Shown in pieces: positions 8,734 through 18,111 of a stretch of 64,000 nt of DNA. Positions within the stretch are counted from its first letter, which is position 1, and every line of letters begins with the position of its first letter. The notes beneath the pieces were generated by a model. The model made no database searches, was not told the origin of the DNA, and worked only from the letters and a program-made list of their open reading frames with translations. This DNA is from Gottfriedia solisilvae (GTDB lineage: Bacteria; Bacillota; Bacilli; Bacillales; Bacillaceae_G): positions 558,001 to 622,000 of the forward strand of contig NZ_NETJ01000001.1 of assembly GCF_002128405.1 (NCBI RefSeq), read 5' to 3'. Made by a program: the position numbers and the translations under genes.

Positions 8734-9035
8734 TCGTATTTCTTCTTGTTCTTGGAATGTGTTTAGTCACTATGATCCCTAGAATACTCCCTGTATTTAT
8801 TGTAGATCGAGTTCAATTTCCAAACTGGGTTACATCGTGGTTAAAAGGTGTTCCATACGCAGCATTGGGTGCACTTATTTTCCCAGGTATATTATCAGTA
8901 GAAAAGGGAAATATGAGTGTCGGTCTTATAGGTGGGATTGTTGCCATTATTCTATCTATATTTAGATTGCATATTATATTTGTTGTATTTGGTTCGATTG
9001 GAACTGTACTCATTATGAAATTATATTTTATTTAG
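8730..9035 (+). CDS. azlD: AzlD family branched-chain amino acid exporter, small subunit
   Basis: 101 residues, three or four helices. VTMIPRILPVFIV near 13 and PYAALGALIFPGIL near 46 are hallmarks of AzlD. The reading frame is open further upstream, but the ATG at 8730 overlaps the azlC stop (ATGA) with AAAGGAGAAG directly before it, which fixes the start. Confidence 0.92.
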   Translation: MIVFLLVLGMCLVTMIPRILPVFIVDRVQFPNWVTSWLKGVPYAALGALIFPGILSVEKGNMSVGLIGGIVAIILSIFRLHIIFVVFGSIGTVLIMKLYFI

Positions 9036-9067
9036 GCTGTTTTCGTATATATTGTTGCTTTTTAAAA

Positions 9068-9152
9068 ATGCGTTAGTTGATTACAACTCCAGGTTGCTCC
9101 CTTTCCGTGAGACGTGAGGCGTGACACTGAGCCTCGGGTCCACACGATGTGG
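9068..9152. repeat. GC-rich intergenic repeat relic with three small hairpins
   Basis: Begins with ATGCGTTAGTTGA, a motif repeated elsewhere in the window. 42 of the 72 bases at 9081-9152 are G or C, against strongly AT-rich surroundings. It can form CAAC/GTTG (9084-9095), GAGGC/GCCTC (9116-9135) and CCACA-CGA-TGTGG (9140-9152). It looks like a decayed copy of the short GC-rich intergenic repeats found in many Bacillaceae genomes. No open frame. Confidence 0.45.
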
Positions 9153-9170
9153 AAATATCAAATAATATAG

Positions 9171-9209
9171 AAAAAAACTTCCAGCCAATAAAAGGTTGGA
9201 AGTTTTTTT
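9171..9209. terminator. Bidirectional terminator azlD / aldo-keto reductase
   Basis: Long stem AAAAAAACTTCCAGCC (9171-9186) with GGTTGGAAGTTTTTTT (9194-9209), one G-T pair. Confidence 0.85.
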
Positions 9210-9211
9210 GA

Positions 9212-10048
9212 TTAAAAGCCGATACTCATCGTATCAGGATGTGAACCGGCACGACTATCGATGTTTAATCCACTGATTCGTTCCATATCTTCATCTTCTA
9301 AATAAAAATCAAAAATATTAGCGTTTTCTATGATTCTATGTTCTTTAATCGACTTTGGAATTGTGACAACTCCGTTTTGTAAATCCCAGCGCAGAATAAC
9401 TTGTGCAACTGACTTGTTATATTTACGAGCAATTTCTTCAAGCGTTGGATCCTTTAACAATTGCCCTTGTTTTAACGGTGACCACGCTTCAAGCTGAATT
9501 CCTTCTTTTTTACAAAAAGAAAGTAGTTCACTTTGTGTTAAATGTGGATGATATTCAACTTGATTTACCATTGGTTTAATTTCTGAAGAACTGATTAGAT
9601 CCTCTAAATGGTGAATTTGGAAGTTACTAACTCCAATTGCACGCACACGTCCATCTTTATATAGCTTTTCAAATGCCTTCCATGTCTCCTTATATTTATC
9701 CTTTCCTGGCCAATGGATTAAATATAAGTCCAGGTAATCTAAACCTAGTTTTTGAAGACTTGTTTCAAAAGCATTTAAAGTTGATTCATATCCTTGATCG
9801 GAATTCCAAAGTTTTGTTGTAATAAACAACTCTTCACGGGGGATATTGCTATCTTTAATAGCTTGACCAACACCTTCTTCATTTCCGTATATGGCCGCTG
9901 TATCAATACTTTTATACCCATTTCTTAAAGCAGCTTTCACAGACTGTACGACTTCTTCTCCGTCATTCACTTTAAATACACCTAAACCTATCCAAGGCAT
10001 TTCCACACCATTATATAATTTAGAAGTGTCTTTTAAACTCGTTTGCAT
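9212..10048 (-). CDS. Aldo/keto reductase
   Basis: NADPH-dependent reductase of aldehydes or sugar-type carbonyls, TIM barrel, cytoplasmic. 278 residues. Visible marks are [10 protein letters not shown], the catalytic tetrad elements (Asp in [11 protein letters not shown], Lys in TKLWN, His in LYLIHWPG) and the NADP-binding [10 protein letters not shown] near 235. Similar to B. subtilis YtbE/YvgN. It follows kdgA by about 75 bases on the same strand and could be cotranscribed; a role in uronate catabolism is only inferred. ATG 10048 has AGGAGGG 7 bases upstream; TTG 10051 is the alternative. Confidence 0.88.
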   Translation of the reverse strand: MQTSLKDTSKLYNGVEMPWIGLGVFKVNDGEEVVQSVKAALRNGYKSIDTAAIYGNEEGVGQAIKDSNIPREELFITTKLWNSDQGYESTLNAFETSLQKLGLDYLDLYLIHWPGKDKYKETWKAFEKLYKDGRVRAIGVSNFQIHHLEDLISSSEIKPMVNQVEYHPHLTQSELLSFCKKEGIQLEAWSPLKQGQLLKDPTLEEIARKYNKSVAQVILRWDLQNGVVTIPKSIKEHRIIENANIFDFYLEDEDMERISGLNIDSRAGSHPDTMSIGF

Positions 10049-10122
10049 CAAATTTCCCTCCTATTCATCTTTATCAAAAGTTTTTAAAACATAGCCTGAC
10101 AACTTTGCTTTTGAAAGTATCT

Positions 10123-10812
10123 TTATTGACCTACTCCCATACCTATTTCAATATCCGTTGTATTCTGACCTCGTGCATCTTGGACCTTCTGAACATATTG
10201 CTTGGCAATGATTGTTATTTGGTCAAAATCACCTGTCTTTGCAGGGGCAATTAAGTTTCCACCAACACCAACAGCCACACAACCGTTCTGTATCCATTCT
10301 TCAATATTCCCTAAATCTACTCCACCTGTTGGCATAATATTAACTTGTGGTAACGGGGCTTTTATCGCCTTCACGATCTCAGGTCCGAATGCATTACCAG
10401 GGAATAATTTCACAATATCTACTCCTGCTTCTAGTGCATCTTTGATTTCAGTAATCGTCATACATCCGGGCATATAAGGAATTTGATATAAATTACATAA
10501 TCGAGCTGTTTGAAGATCAAATGCAGGACTAACGATGAACTGAGCACCTGCTAAAATTGCAATTCTTGCAGTAGTCGAATCAAGAACTGTACCTGCACCA
10601 ATGACTACATTCGGATTATTTTCGTAAGAAGTTGCTAATTTCTTAATTACTTCATCAGCCCCTTGAACTGTAAACGTAACCTCTATTCCTTTGATTCCGC
10701 CTTCCACACAAGCATCACAGATTTTGATAGCCTCATCTTTTGAATTAGCCCTTATTACGGCTACAACCCCACATTCAGTAATTTTTGTTAATATATGTTG
10801 TTTGTTCATCAT
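10123..10812 (-). CDS. kdgA: 2-dehydro-3-deoxyphosphogluconate (KDPG) aldolase
   Basis: Cleaves KDPG to pyruvate and glyceraldehyde 3-phosphate, the final step of the KDG route. About 229 residues. Class I aldolase features: VEVTFT-type strand (GIEVTFTVQGADEV), VIGAGTVLDS, SPAFD, the Schiff-base lysine in DIVKLFPGN, and MPTGGVDLGN for phosphate binding. Divergent from the IclR regulator. Starts are possible at GTG 10821, ATG 10812 or ATG 10809; AGGGAAG upstream favours one of the ATGs. The last 20 residues extend beyond the usual barrel end. Confidence 0.93.
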   Translation of the reverse strand: MMNKQHILTKITECGVVAVIRANSKDEAIKICDACVEGGIKGIEVTFTVQGADEVIKKLATSYENNPNVVIGAGTVLDSTTARIAILAGAQFIVSPAFDLQTARLCNLYQIPYMPGCMTITEIKDALEAGVDIVKLFPGNAFGPEIVKAIKAPLPQVNIMPTGGVDLGNIEEWIQNGCVAVGVGGNLIAPAKTGDFDQITIIAKQYVQKVQDARGQNTTDIEIGMGVGQ

Positions 10813-10938
10813 GTCCGTCACACTTCCCTATCTATTTATAGTTGATTTTAAAAGTTTACTAGTTTTGAATAAAATAAATTGAGGAAAACATGCTTACTTT
10901 ATCAATACTTTCATACTGTTCTCATTCTTTTTATTCGT

Positions 10939-10986
10939 TTTACAAAACTTTCACCATGTCGTATCATATATTAGAACGGCGTTTCA
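10939..10986 (+). promoter_or_regulatory. kdgR promoter with candidate KdgR operator
   Basis: TTTACA (10939-10944), 17-base spacer, TATCAT (10962-10967). Directly downstream, AGAACGGCGTTTCA (10973-10986) matches 12 of 14 bases of GGAACGGTGTTTCA at the kduI promoter (16100-16113). The position over the transcription start suggests autorepression. Confidence 0.5.
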
Positions 10987-10988
10987 AA

Positions 10989-11789
10989 ATGAGACCCCAT
11001 ATTCAATGTAAGAAGGTGAATCCTATCTCTAATGTTCAATCACTCGAAAGAGCGTTAACTATATTAAACAAACTATCTGAGTATCCAGATGGTATATCAA
11101 TTGCACGATTATCAGAGCAAGTCGGTTTAACAAAAAGTACCATACATAGACTTTTAGCTACTTTATCTAATATGAATTATGTGGTGAAAGATTTAGAAAC
11201 TGATAAGTATAAACTTGGATTACAAGTTCTTTTTCTTTCTAGAAACCTATTAAACAACTCGAACATTGTGAACATAGCCAAACAATATCTAGAAAAATTA
11301 TCTCAAGAAGTCAACGAAACTGTTCACTTATGTATTGAAGATAGTGGTCAAGTTATTTATATTGATAAAATTGAAAGTAACCAAACAATTCGAATGTTTT
11401 CCCGTATAGGAAGTCGGGCACCAATGTATAGTACAGCCGTGGGTAAAGTTTTGCTTTCAGATATGGACCAAAACCATTTTGAAGAAATCATTTCGAATAT
11501 AGACTTTACACCTAAGACACCTACCACGATTACTTCGAAAGAAAAATTTTTAGAAGAAATAGAAATGGTAAAAATACAAGGCTATGGATTAGATAATGCT
11601 GAAAATGAAACGTTTCTTAGATGTATCGCTTTTCCAATCTTTAATCACAAAGGAAAGATCGTAGCAAGTTTTAGCGTTTCTGGTCCAACAAACCGTGTTA
11701 CGATGGAATTTATAAACGAAACATTAATAGAAAAGATGAAACGTTGCTCTCTAGACATATCAAGAAACCTTGGGTACATAGGAAGTTGA
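10989..11789 (+). CDS. kdgR: IclR family regulator of KDG/uronate catabolism
   Basis: 266 residues. The winged-helix DNA-binding domain at about 15-80 includes SLERALTILNKLSE and GLTKSTIHRLLATLSNM; the effector-binding IclR domain follows (YSTAVGKVLLSDM, then FPIFNHKGKIVASFSVSGP near the end). IclR regulators of this type bind KDG and repress pectin and uronate genes. The open frame extends back to 10890, but the promoter at 10939-10967 lies inside that extension, so ATG 10989 is chosen; its ribosome site is poor. Divergent from kdgA, convergent with kdgK. Confidence 0.85.
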   Translation: MRPHIQCKKVNPISNVQSLERALTILNKLSEYPDGISIARLSEQVGLTKSTIHRLLATLSNMNYVVKDLETDKYKLGLQVLFLSRNLLNNSNIVNIAKQYLEKLSQEVNETVHLCIEDSGQVIYIDKIESNQTIRMFSRIGSRAPMYSTAVGKVLLSDMDQNHFEEIISNIDFTPKTPTTITSKEKFLEEIEMVKIQGYGLDNAENETFLRCIAFPIFNHKGKIVASFSVSGPTNRVTMEFINETLIEKMKRCSLDISRNLGYIGS

Positions 11790-11794
11790 TTTAA

Positions 11795-11830
11795 AAAGAA
11801 TTCTCTAAAGCCAATCTTTAGAGAATTCTT
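11795..11830. terminator. Bidirectional terminator kdgR / kdgK
   Basis: Perfect 16-bp stem AAAGAATTCTCTAAAG (11795-11810) with CTTTAGAGAATTCTTT (11815-11830), loop CCAAT. Confidence 0.88.
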
Positions 11831-11834
11831 TAAT

Positions 11835-12788
11835 TTATTTCAAAGTAGATATTTGTTTTTCCATAAATGTATTAAGTACTTCCCTACTTGGTAAACCATC
11901 ATTATCTCCTGGAGACATGACAGCTAATGCACCGATTGCTGCTCCACGTCTTGCTGCTTCCTTAAGTGGAAGACCTTCTAAGATCGCACTTACTACCCCA
12001 ACGGCAAAACCATCTCCAGCACCAACAGTATCGACCACTTTCTCAACAGGAAAACCTTCAGTAAAGAATTGCACTCCTTCTGAACTTGTAAATGCACCAC
12101 TTGCACCAAGTTTGATCACTACTGTTTTTACACCTTTTGCATGATAGTAATCAGCTATTTCATGTACATCTTTTCTTCCAGTTAGTAATTGTCCTTCATT
12201 AACTCCAGGAAGTACAATATCAGCTAAGCAGGCTAAATCATTAATCACCTGAACCATTTCCTGTTTGTCACTCCAAAGTCCTGGTCGTAAATTAGGGTCA
12301 TATGAAATTTGTACACCTTTTTTTCGAGCTTCATTCATAAGTTCGTAAACCATATCTCTACAGCTAGAGGATAGAGATGGTAGAATTCCTGTCAAATGAA
12401 TATGATCATAACCAGTCCAGTCAAAATTTGAAATTTTTTCAGTTCCCATATGTGAGGCTGCAGAGTTTTTTCGAGCTGAAAACACTTCTGGATCGCCTTC
12501 TAATACTTTTTGTTTCCACTGCATACCTGTTTGGTAATCTGAAGCAAAAGTTACGTTCGATGTATCAATTCCATTGTGTTGAAGAAATTTTTCAATATAT
12601 TTGCCAAATGGATCAATCCCCAATTGGGAAATATAAGTAACTTGATGTCCTAAACGAGACATTCCGATTGAGAAATTGACCTCTGCTCCTGCAACAAACC
12701 TATTAAAATGCTCAGCCTCTTCTAGAGAACCAACTCGATCCGCTACAAACAGGGCCATCGGTTCTCCACCAGTAATAATTCTGCTCAT
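11835..12788 (-). CDS. kdgK: 2-dehydro-3-deoxygluconokinase (KDG kinase)
   Basis: Phosphorylates KDG to KDPG with ATP. 317 residues, PfkB/ribokinase fold. N-terminal GGEPMALFVAD and AGAEVNFSIGMSRLG (substrate side), DPNLRPGLW in the middle, and the C-terminal PfkB signature DTVGAGDGFAVGV near 252 with the catalytic Asp. AAGGAGG six bases before the ATG. It is the last gene of the kduI-kduD-kdgT-kdgK series on the minus strand, supplying substrate to kdgA. Confidence 0.95.
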   Translation of the reverse strand: MSRIITGGEPMALFVADRVGSLEEAEHFNRFVAGAEVNFSIGMSRLGHQVTYISQLGIDPFGKYIEKFLQHNGIDTSNVTFASDYQTGMQWKQKVLEGDPEVFSARKNSAASHMGTEKISNFDWTGYDHIHLTGILPSLSSSCRDMVYELMNEARKKGVQISYDPNLRPGLWSDKQEMVQVINDLACLADIVLPGVNEGQLLTGRKDVHEIADYYHAKGVKTVVIKLGASGAFTSSEGVQFFTEGFPVEKVVDTVGAGDGFAVGVVSAILEGLPLKEAARRGAAIGALAVMSPGDNDGLPSREVLNTFMEKQISTLK

Positions 12789-12992
12789 TTCAATCCTCCT
12801 TGTAAAATAACGCCTGCTATATGTAACTCTTAGTCTATAAAAGCTCTTTTCATAATCTTAGTAGAATCAAATTAGATACTTTTTAAAAATTCAGTTAATA
12901 ATTGGTAGTATGCTAGTATACATGCAATGAATAGATCAATACATTATTGACTGCTAGACTAATTCAAAAAATAAACCAATTTAATATATTAT

Positions 12993-13988
12993 TTAAATTG
13001 CAGTTGCACTGTGTTTTTTTGTTGGTGTCTGTCCATTCTTTTTACTCATAAATTGTGAAAAATAAGCTGTGAGGATAGGAACCAAAATCGATGTGACAAT
13101 GATGGATGCAGCAACTAAAGCGGTTGCAGATTCTGCTACAGGAAGAAATTCCGGCTTCATTTGAGCAATGATCATTGGGTTTGCAACTGCAGCACCAGCC
13201 GTACTTGAAGCAGCAAGACCTGCTGTACCATTTCCACCACCAATATATTTATCTGCGAGCATTAATGGAATACCTGTTACAACAATTACAAGAATGCCAA
13301 GGACAATTCCTGCTACACCAGTTTTCGCAATAACGGTCAAATCGATTGAGTTCCCTAAGGCGAAACCAAAGAATGGTATCATCGTATGTGTTGCTTTACT
13401 GAAGAAATCTCGTAAATCGTGATCTAGATTACCTAGAATAAAACCAATTAAGAAAGGTAATACAGCTCCTACAAAAACATGCGGTTCAAAAGCAGCTAAT
13501 CCAGTTGTACCAAGTATTAACATCGTTACAAGTGGACCTGATTCAAGTGACATTAAGACAAAAGCTCCTGCCTCTTCTTTCGTCCCATACTGCTGCATTA
13601 TGGAAGCATAAAGTCCACCATTAGTCATATCCATAGCTGCAATCAAAGCAAGTACTGAAAATCCTGCAAAAAATCCAGTTTGGATACCTCCATCAGGGAT
13701 AAATAAGGAAGCAACGATCGCTACAACCCATGCAACCGCTATCTTTGTTATGACAAGTGTACCCGATTTTCTTAATACCGTCCCTGTTGCTTTAATATTA
13801 ATACCCGCACCCATACAGAAAAACCAAACTGCTAAAATCGGTACTGTACCGGTCATTAACCCATTTGTAAATGAACCGAAATATTCACCTGATTTTGGAG
13901 CTAGAGTGTGAATAATCGCACCTAAGAATAAAGGAACCAACATTAGCCCCCCTGGAATCTTTTCAATCGTCTTCAAGATTTTCATCAT
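12993..13988 (-). CDS. kdgT: 2-keto-3-deoxygluconate permease
   Basis: Proton-coupled uptake of KDG across the membrane. 331 residues, about ten helices. [21 protein letters not shown] at the N-terminus and [17 protein letters not shown] near 120 are diagnostic of Kdg[21 protein letters not shown] near 255 forms a conserved helix break. Lies between kduD and kdgK on the same strand with gaps of 200-230 bases, so internal promoters are possible. Confidence 0.94.
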   Translation of the reverse strand: MMKILKTIEKIPGGLMLVPLFLGAIIHTLAPKSGEYFGSFTNGLMTGTVPILAVWFFCMGAGINIKATGTVLRKSGTLVITKIAVAWVVAIVASLFIPDGGIQTGFFAGFSVLALIAAMDMTNGGLYASIMQQYGTKEEAGAFVLMSLESGPLVTMLILGTTGLAAFEPHVFVGAVLPFLIGFILGNLDHDLRDFFSKATHTMIPFFGFALGNSIDLTVIAKTGVAGIVLGILVIVVTGIPLMLADKYIGGGNGTAGLAASSTAGAAVANPMIIAQMKPEFLPVAESATALVAASIIVTSILVPILTAYFSQFMSKKNGQTPTKKHSATAI

Positions 13989-14216
13989 TGCACACCTTAC
14001 CTTTTCTTTATATTTGGTAATTCAAGCAAAAGAAATTGACACCCGAGTTTTGTTTCGTAATAAAACCTACTAGTGTAGTTCCTTAATGAATGTAATGAAA
14101 AACATAGTTTCTTGATGCATCTTCCCAGTTATAATCGCTTAAGCAATTGGCTTCTCTTATTAGTCTTACAATCTATTAATAATAGAAATTAACTCATCCA
14201 AAGATTTTTGTTTATT

Positions 14217-14993
14217 TTAACGTGCTAACCATCCGCCATCGACGGCAAGTATATGTCCATTCATATAGTCTGATGCTTTACTTGCTAAGAAAACGACAAC
14301 ACCCATTAAATCAGAAGGTGAAGCCCATCTGCCAGCTGGAATCCGAGAGAGTATTTCTGCATTCCTTTGTTCATCAGCACGAATCGGTGCAGTATTCGCT
14401 GTTGCAATATAACCTGGAGCAATTGCATTCGTTTGAATATTATATTGTCCTAATTCATTTGCAAATGCTTTCGTAAGGCCTGCAACTCCATGTTTACTCG
14501 CAGTATATGGTGGGATAAATTTACCACCTTGGAAAGACAGCATCGAGCCGATATTAATAATTTTACCGCTTTCCTGTTTTGCCATTACTCTAGCAACCTC
14601 TTGACTTAAAAAATATACAGCATTCAAATTAATATCCATGACTGCATCCCAATCTTCTGCTTTATATTCAAGTAATGGTGTCCTGCGAATTGTTCCCGCG
14701 TTGTTTACTAGAATATCGATTTTACCGTATACTGTTAAACACTCGTCTACGATTTTTTTTATATTATCTCTAACTGTAAGGTCTACTTGAAAAAAGTGAA
14801 CTTTCCTTCCAGTACCTTCAATTAGTTCTCTCGTTTCATCCCAAGAAGAATCATGTGAAACAATAAAGAGATCTGCTCCGGCCTTTGCCAGTGCAACTGC
14901 GTAGCCTTGGCCAAGACCTGTATTACCTCCAGTTACAATCGCTACCTTTTCATTTAAGGCAAAATAATCCAATGAAAAATTGTCTAAACTCAT
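14217..14993 (-). CDS. kduD: 2-dehydro-3-deoxy-D-gluconate 5-dehydrogenase
   Basis: Short-chain dehydrogenase reducing 2,5-diketo-3-deoxygluconate to KDG with NADH. 258 residues. Cofactor loop TGGNTGLGQGYA near 22, NNAGTIRR near 95, catalytic Ser in NIGSMLSFQGG and YxxxK in YTASKHGVAG. AAGGAGTG upstream of ATG 14993; an in-frame ATG at 15017 lies upstream of that ribosome site and is rejected. Follows kduI by about 105 bases. Confidence 0.95.
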   Translation of the reverse strand: MSLDNFSLDYFALNEKVAIVTGGNTGLGQGYAVALAKAGADLFIVSHDSSWDETRELIEGTGRKVHFFQVDLTVRDNIKKIVDECLTVYGKIDILVNNAGTIRRTPLLEYKAEDWDAVMDINLNAVYFLSQEVARVMAKQESGKIINIGSMLSFQGGKFIPPYTASKHGVAGLTKAFANELGQYNIQTNAIAPGYIATANTAPIRADEQRNAEILSRIPAGRWASPSDLMGVVVFLASKASDYMNGHILAVDGGWLAR

Positions 14994-15099
14994 TTCAAAT
15001 GCACTCCTTGTTCTCAATTTGAATTTATACTTATATTGAACTTAAAAAGTTTCATTAACTTATCAAGCTTTGTATGTAACTAGTAATCTATAAATCTAA

Positions 15100-15930
15100 C
15101 TATCGCAACTGATCCATAGCGACCTGGTCCATGTCATTATAGGTTTTGTTTTCTCCTGCCATCGCCCAAATAAATGTATAATTACTAGTTGCAGTTCCAC
15201 AATGAATGGACCACGGAGGTGAAATAACAGCCTGTTCATTTTTCATGACAATATGGCGTGTTTCTGTTGGTTCGCCCATCATATGAAACATTCTCGCATT
15301 CTCATCTAATTCAATGTATAGATACACTTCCATTCTGCGGTCATGCGTATGAGTCGGCATTGAATTCCAAACACTGCCCGTATTTAATTGTGTCATTCCC
15401 ATCACAACCTGACAGCTTTGAATCCCTTCATTATGTATCATTCGGCGAATCACTCTGTCATTTGCATTTTCAAGTGACCCTAAGCGCTCACCTTCAATAT
15501 CTTTAAACGCTACTTGCTGAGTTGGATACTCTTTATGAGCAGGTGCAGAGAATAAATAATATTTTGCTGGATTTTCATTAGAGTCACTCGAGAATAATAA
15601 CTCTTTCTTTCCTAATCCTACATATAAGCAATCCTTATTTTCCATTTCATAAATTTCACCATCAACAATAACTTTCCCTGATCCACCCACGTTGAATATC
15701 CCAACTTCTCTTCGCTCTAAGAAGTAAGCTGCTTTGATTTGGTCATATCCTTCAAGAGAGATCATTTCATTTATTGGGGTAATTCCACCAGTAATCGTTC
15801 GGTCCTCCATCGAATATACAAGCTTGATTTCTCCAGGGACAAATAATTCTTCAATTAGATAGTGCTTTCGAATTTCTTCAGTATTAAATGTTTTCGCGTG
15901 ATCCGGATGTGTTGAGTATCTTATTTCCAC
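15100..15930 (-). CDS. kduI: 5-dehydro-4-deoxy-D-glucuronate isomerase
   Basis: Isomerises 5-keto-4-deoxyuronate, the product of unsaturated oligogalacturonate breakdown, to 2,5-diketo-3-deoxygluconate. 276 residues, cupin fold. LFVPGEIKLVYSMEDRTITGG near 32 and MPTHTHDRRMEVYLY near 195 carry the metal-binding histidines and glutamate. GTG 15930 is 9 bases from AAAGGAG and gives MEIRYSTHP, aligning with the B. subtilis start (275 residues); ATG 15939 touches the ribosome site and is rejected. First gene of the kdu/kdg series. Confidence 0.94.
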   Translation of the reverse strand: MEIRYSTHPDHAKTFNTEEIRKHYLIEELFVPGEIKLVYSMEDRTITGGITPINEMISLEGYDQIKAAYFLERREVGIFNVGGSGKVIVDGEIYEMENKDCLYVGLGKKELLFSSDSNENPAKYYLFSAPAHKEYPTQQVAFKDIEGERLGSLENANDRVIRRMIHNEGIQSCQVVMGMTQLNTGSVWNSMPTHTHDRRMEVYLYIELDENARMFHMMGEPTETRHIVMKNEQAVISPPWSIHCGTATSNYTFIWAMAGENKTYNDMDQVAMDQLR

Positions 15931-16087
15931 AATTAGCATCTCCTTTTATTTCACCCTTAAAAAAAGGTAATTCTATTAAGTGAAACAACCAAAAATAAAA
16001 CGGTTACATCTTTATCAACATTTATCAAACTGTGAAAATTGAATAATTTTGTTTTTTTATTATCACACTCCAATACGTTTATGCAAT

Positions 16088-16150
16088 GTTCCGTATCGTG
16101 GAACGGTGTTTCATAATTTAATTATATCGTTTTCAATTACAAAAATGCAA
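16088..16150 (-). promoter_or_regulatory. kduI promoter with candidate KdgR operator
   Basis: On the minus strand TTGCAT (16150-16145), 18-base spacer, TATAAT (16126-16121). Just downstream lies the inverted repeat GTTCC-GTATCGT-GGAAC (16088-16104), overlapping GGAACGGTGTTTCA (16100-16113), which is shared with the kdgR promoter. This is the main content of the 400-base gap between kduI and the ABC genes. Confidence 0.55.
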
Positions 16151-16260
16151 GAAAGAATATTACAAAAAAATGAATTTTTCTCCAATGCTATTATGTACAT
16201 GAATCTAAATTTCTTACATTACTACATAAAAGGACCATTCACCTAACCTAAATTACTTCA

Positions 16261-16292
16261 AAAAAAATACACCACTTTTGAAAAGTGATGTA
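16261..16292 (-). terminator. Terminator of the YheI/YheH operon
   Basis: Stem TACACCACTTTT (from 16268) with AAAAGTGATGTA (to 16292), one G-T pair. On the minus strand it ends in seven T. Confidence 0.85.
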
Positions 16293-16332
16293 CTTAATTC
16301 ATTTCTAGCATATCTATTAAACTAGGTTACTT

Positions 16333-18111
16333 TTACTCTGCTAATTGAAGTGACCCTTTATTTTGCAGTAAATACATATTGTAATACAACCCTTGCTTAG
16401 CAAGAAGTTCTTGATGGTTTCCTGATTCTACTATTCTTCCTTTATGGAGTACATAAATACAATCAACATCTTGGATCGTAGATAAACGGTGAGCAATTAT
16501 GACTGTCGTTCTTCCTTTTCTCATTGCTGTTAATGCAGTTTGGATGGCTTCTTCCGTTTCACTATCAATATTTGCTGTTGCTTCATCAAGAATTAAAATA
16601 GTTGGTTTCGCCGCTATCGTTCTTGCAAAAGTAATTAACTGTCTCTGACCACTAGATAAGGTTGAACCTCGCTCGACTACTGCCTCATCATATCCATTTG
16701 GTAATTTTTCAATAAATTCATTTGCTCTTACTAATTCCGCTGCTTCCTTCATATCCATTTCGCTAATGGTGTCATTATACATTGAAATATTCCCTTTAAT
16801 ATCTCCTACGAATAAGTAAGGGTCTTGCAAAACTAATCCGATATTAGAACGTAATTCACTTTCTTGAAAAGTAGATAGTTTTTGAGCGTCGATTCTTATT
16901 TCTCCATTTTTCACATCATAAAAGCGTAATAATAAGTTCATGATAGTCGATTTACCACTTCCAGTATGCCCTACAAAAGCAACTGATTGCCCTGGTAAAA
17001 CAGAAAAAGACAAATCATGAATGACATTATGCACACCATCATATGCAAAAGAAACATTCCTAAAATCAATACTACCTTCTACGATTTTCGGTGAATTCGA
17101 ACCTTCTTGTACAGGGGCTTTTTGCTCTTCATCCATTAAATCAAACACCCTTGCAGAAGAAACAACTGCTTGTTGCAGTAATGAAAGTTTCATCATCATT
17201 TGTGTTATTGGTTCAAAAAATCTTTCTAAATAACTAACAAATGCATAAACAGTTCCAATTTCAACAGGATTACTAAATGAAGCAACTCCAAAAAAGCTTA
17301 AAACAAACATAATACCGATCGTGTAAATTAAATCAGTTGCTGGTCTTAAAAATAATGAATCTAGTCTGATTGTTTTAACGCCTGCTTGGTAATGTGACTC
17401 GTTTACATGTTCAAATTCACTTTGAAGACGCTTTTGTTGATTAAATGCTTGAATGATAGACATACCTTGCAAATGCTCATTCAGTTTTGCATTTAAATTA
17501 CTTAATTGTCCTCTTGTTTCCATAAAAAATGGAAAACTCTTCTTACGATATGTGAGAATGACAAAATACACAATAAACACTAAACCTAAACAAATTGAAG
17601 CAAGTTTTACATCCAAACTATACATCGCAATAATAATACCGACTAAAAAGACGATTTGCTGAATAAATGTTGCTAAAACACTTACGTAAAAATCCTTGAT
17701 TGCTTCTGTATCATTCGTAATTCTAGAGACTATGCTTCCAATTGGTGTTTTATCAAAGAATGAAAAGGCTAACGAGTGAACATGTTCATAAACTTTCATA
17801 CGAATATCTTGAACTACTTTAAAAGCAATTTGTTGAAACATTAATAATTGAAGATAAGATAAAACAATTTTTCCAATCATTAATACAACATACACAGAGA
17901 ACAGCATAAGAATGGTATCTTTTGGAAAGTACTGTTTCATTAAATGATCATCTAAAAATCTCTTCACTAATATTGGCCCGTACATTTCACAAGCAGTTGC
18001 AAGGAATAAAAATACAAATGCGAAGAAAAGTAGAACTTTATATTTTTTTAAAAATGAAAGTAAACGAAATAAGTCTTTCTTTTGCCTTGAAATATCTAAT
18101 TCTTGTTCCAT
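16333..18111 (-). CDS. ABC exporter half-transporter, YheH/BmrD type
   Basis: 592 residues: six-helix membrane domain (about 25-320), then the ATPase. Walker A GHTGSGKST near 377, signature TLSSGQRQL near 482, Walker B LILDEATAN near 505, H-loop IIAHRLS. Forms a heterodimer with the gene just upstream; the pair resembles B. subtilis YheI/YheH (BmrC/BmrD), a multidrug exporter. Here Glu follows the Walker B Asp, so this is the catalytically complete half. ATG follows the preceding stop without a gap, with AAGGAGG in the upstream coding end. Substrate unknown. Confidence 0.9.
   Translation of the reverse strand: MEQELDISRQKKDLFRLLSFLKKYKVLLFFAFVFLFLATACEMYGPILVKRFLDDHLMKQYFPKDTILMLFSVYVVLMIGKIVLSYLQLLMFQQIAFKVVQDIRMKVYEHVHSLAFSFFDKTPIGSIVSRITNDTEAIKDFYVSVLATFIQQIVFLVGIIIAMYSLDVKLASICLGLVFIVYFVILTYRKKSFPFFMETRGQLSNLNAKLNEHLQGMSIIQAFNQQKRLQSEFEHVNESHYQAGVKTIRLDSLFLRPATDLIYTIGIMFVLSFFGVASFSNPVEIGTVYAFVSYLERFFEPITQMMMKLSLLQQAVVSSARVFDLMDEEQKAPVQEGSNSPKIVEGSIDFRNVSFAYDGVHNVIHDLSFSVLPGQSVAFVGHTGSGKSTIMNLLLRFYDVKNGEIRIDAQKLSTFQESELRSNIGLVLQDPYLFVGDIKGNISMYNDTISEMDMKEAAELVRANEFIEKLPNGYDEAVVERGSTLSSGQRQLITFARTIAAKPTILILDEATANIDSETEEAIQTALTAMRKGRTTVIIAHRLSTIQDVDCIYVLHKGRIVESGNHQELLAKQGLYYNMYLLQNKGSLQLAE

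Noticed and set aside
9081-9152. T-box or other riboswitch
   Set aside because: The sequence lies downstream of azlD and before a terminator, lacks the conserved T-box sequence and has no gene after it on the same strand.
11917-12144. Frames on the + strand inside kdgK, kdgT, tkt and other reverse-strand genes
   Set aside because: These are mirror frames of well-supported genes, with the Pro/Ser/Thr-rich composition expected of antisense reading.
16049-16246. 65-codon frame in the gap between kduI and the ABC genes
   Set aside because: No ribosome site, and it runs through the kduI operator and promoter region; composition is that of AT-rich spacer.
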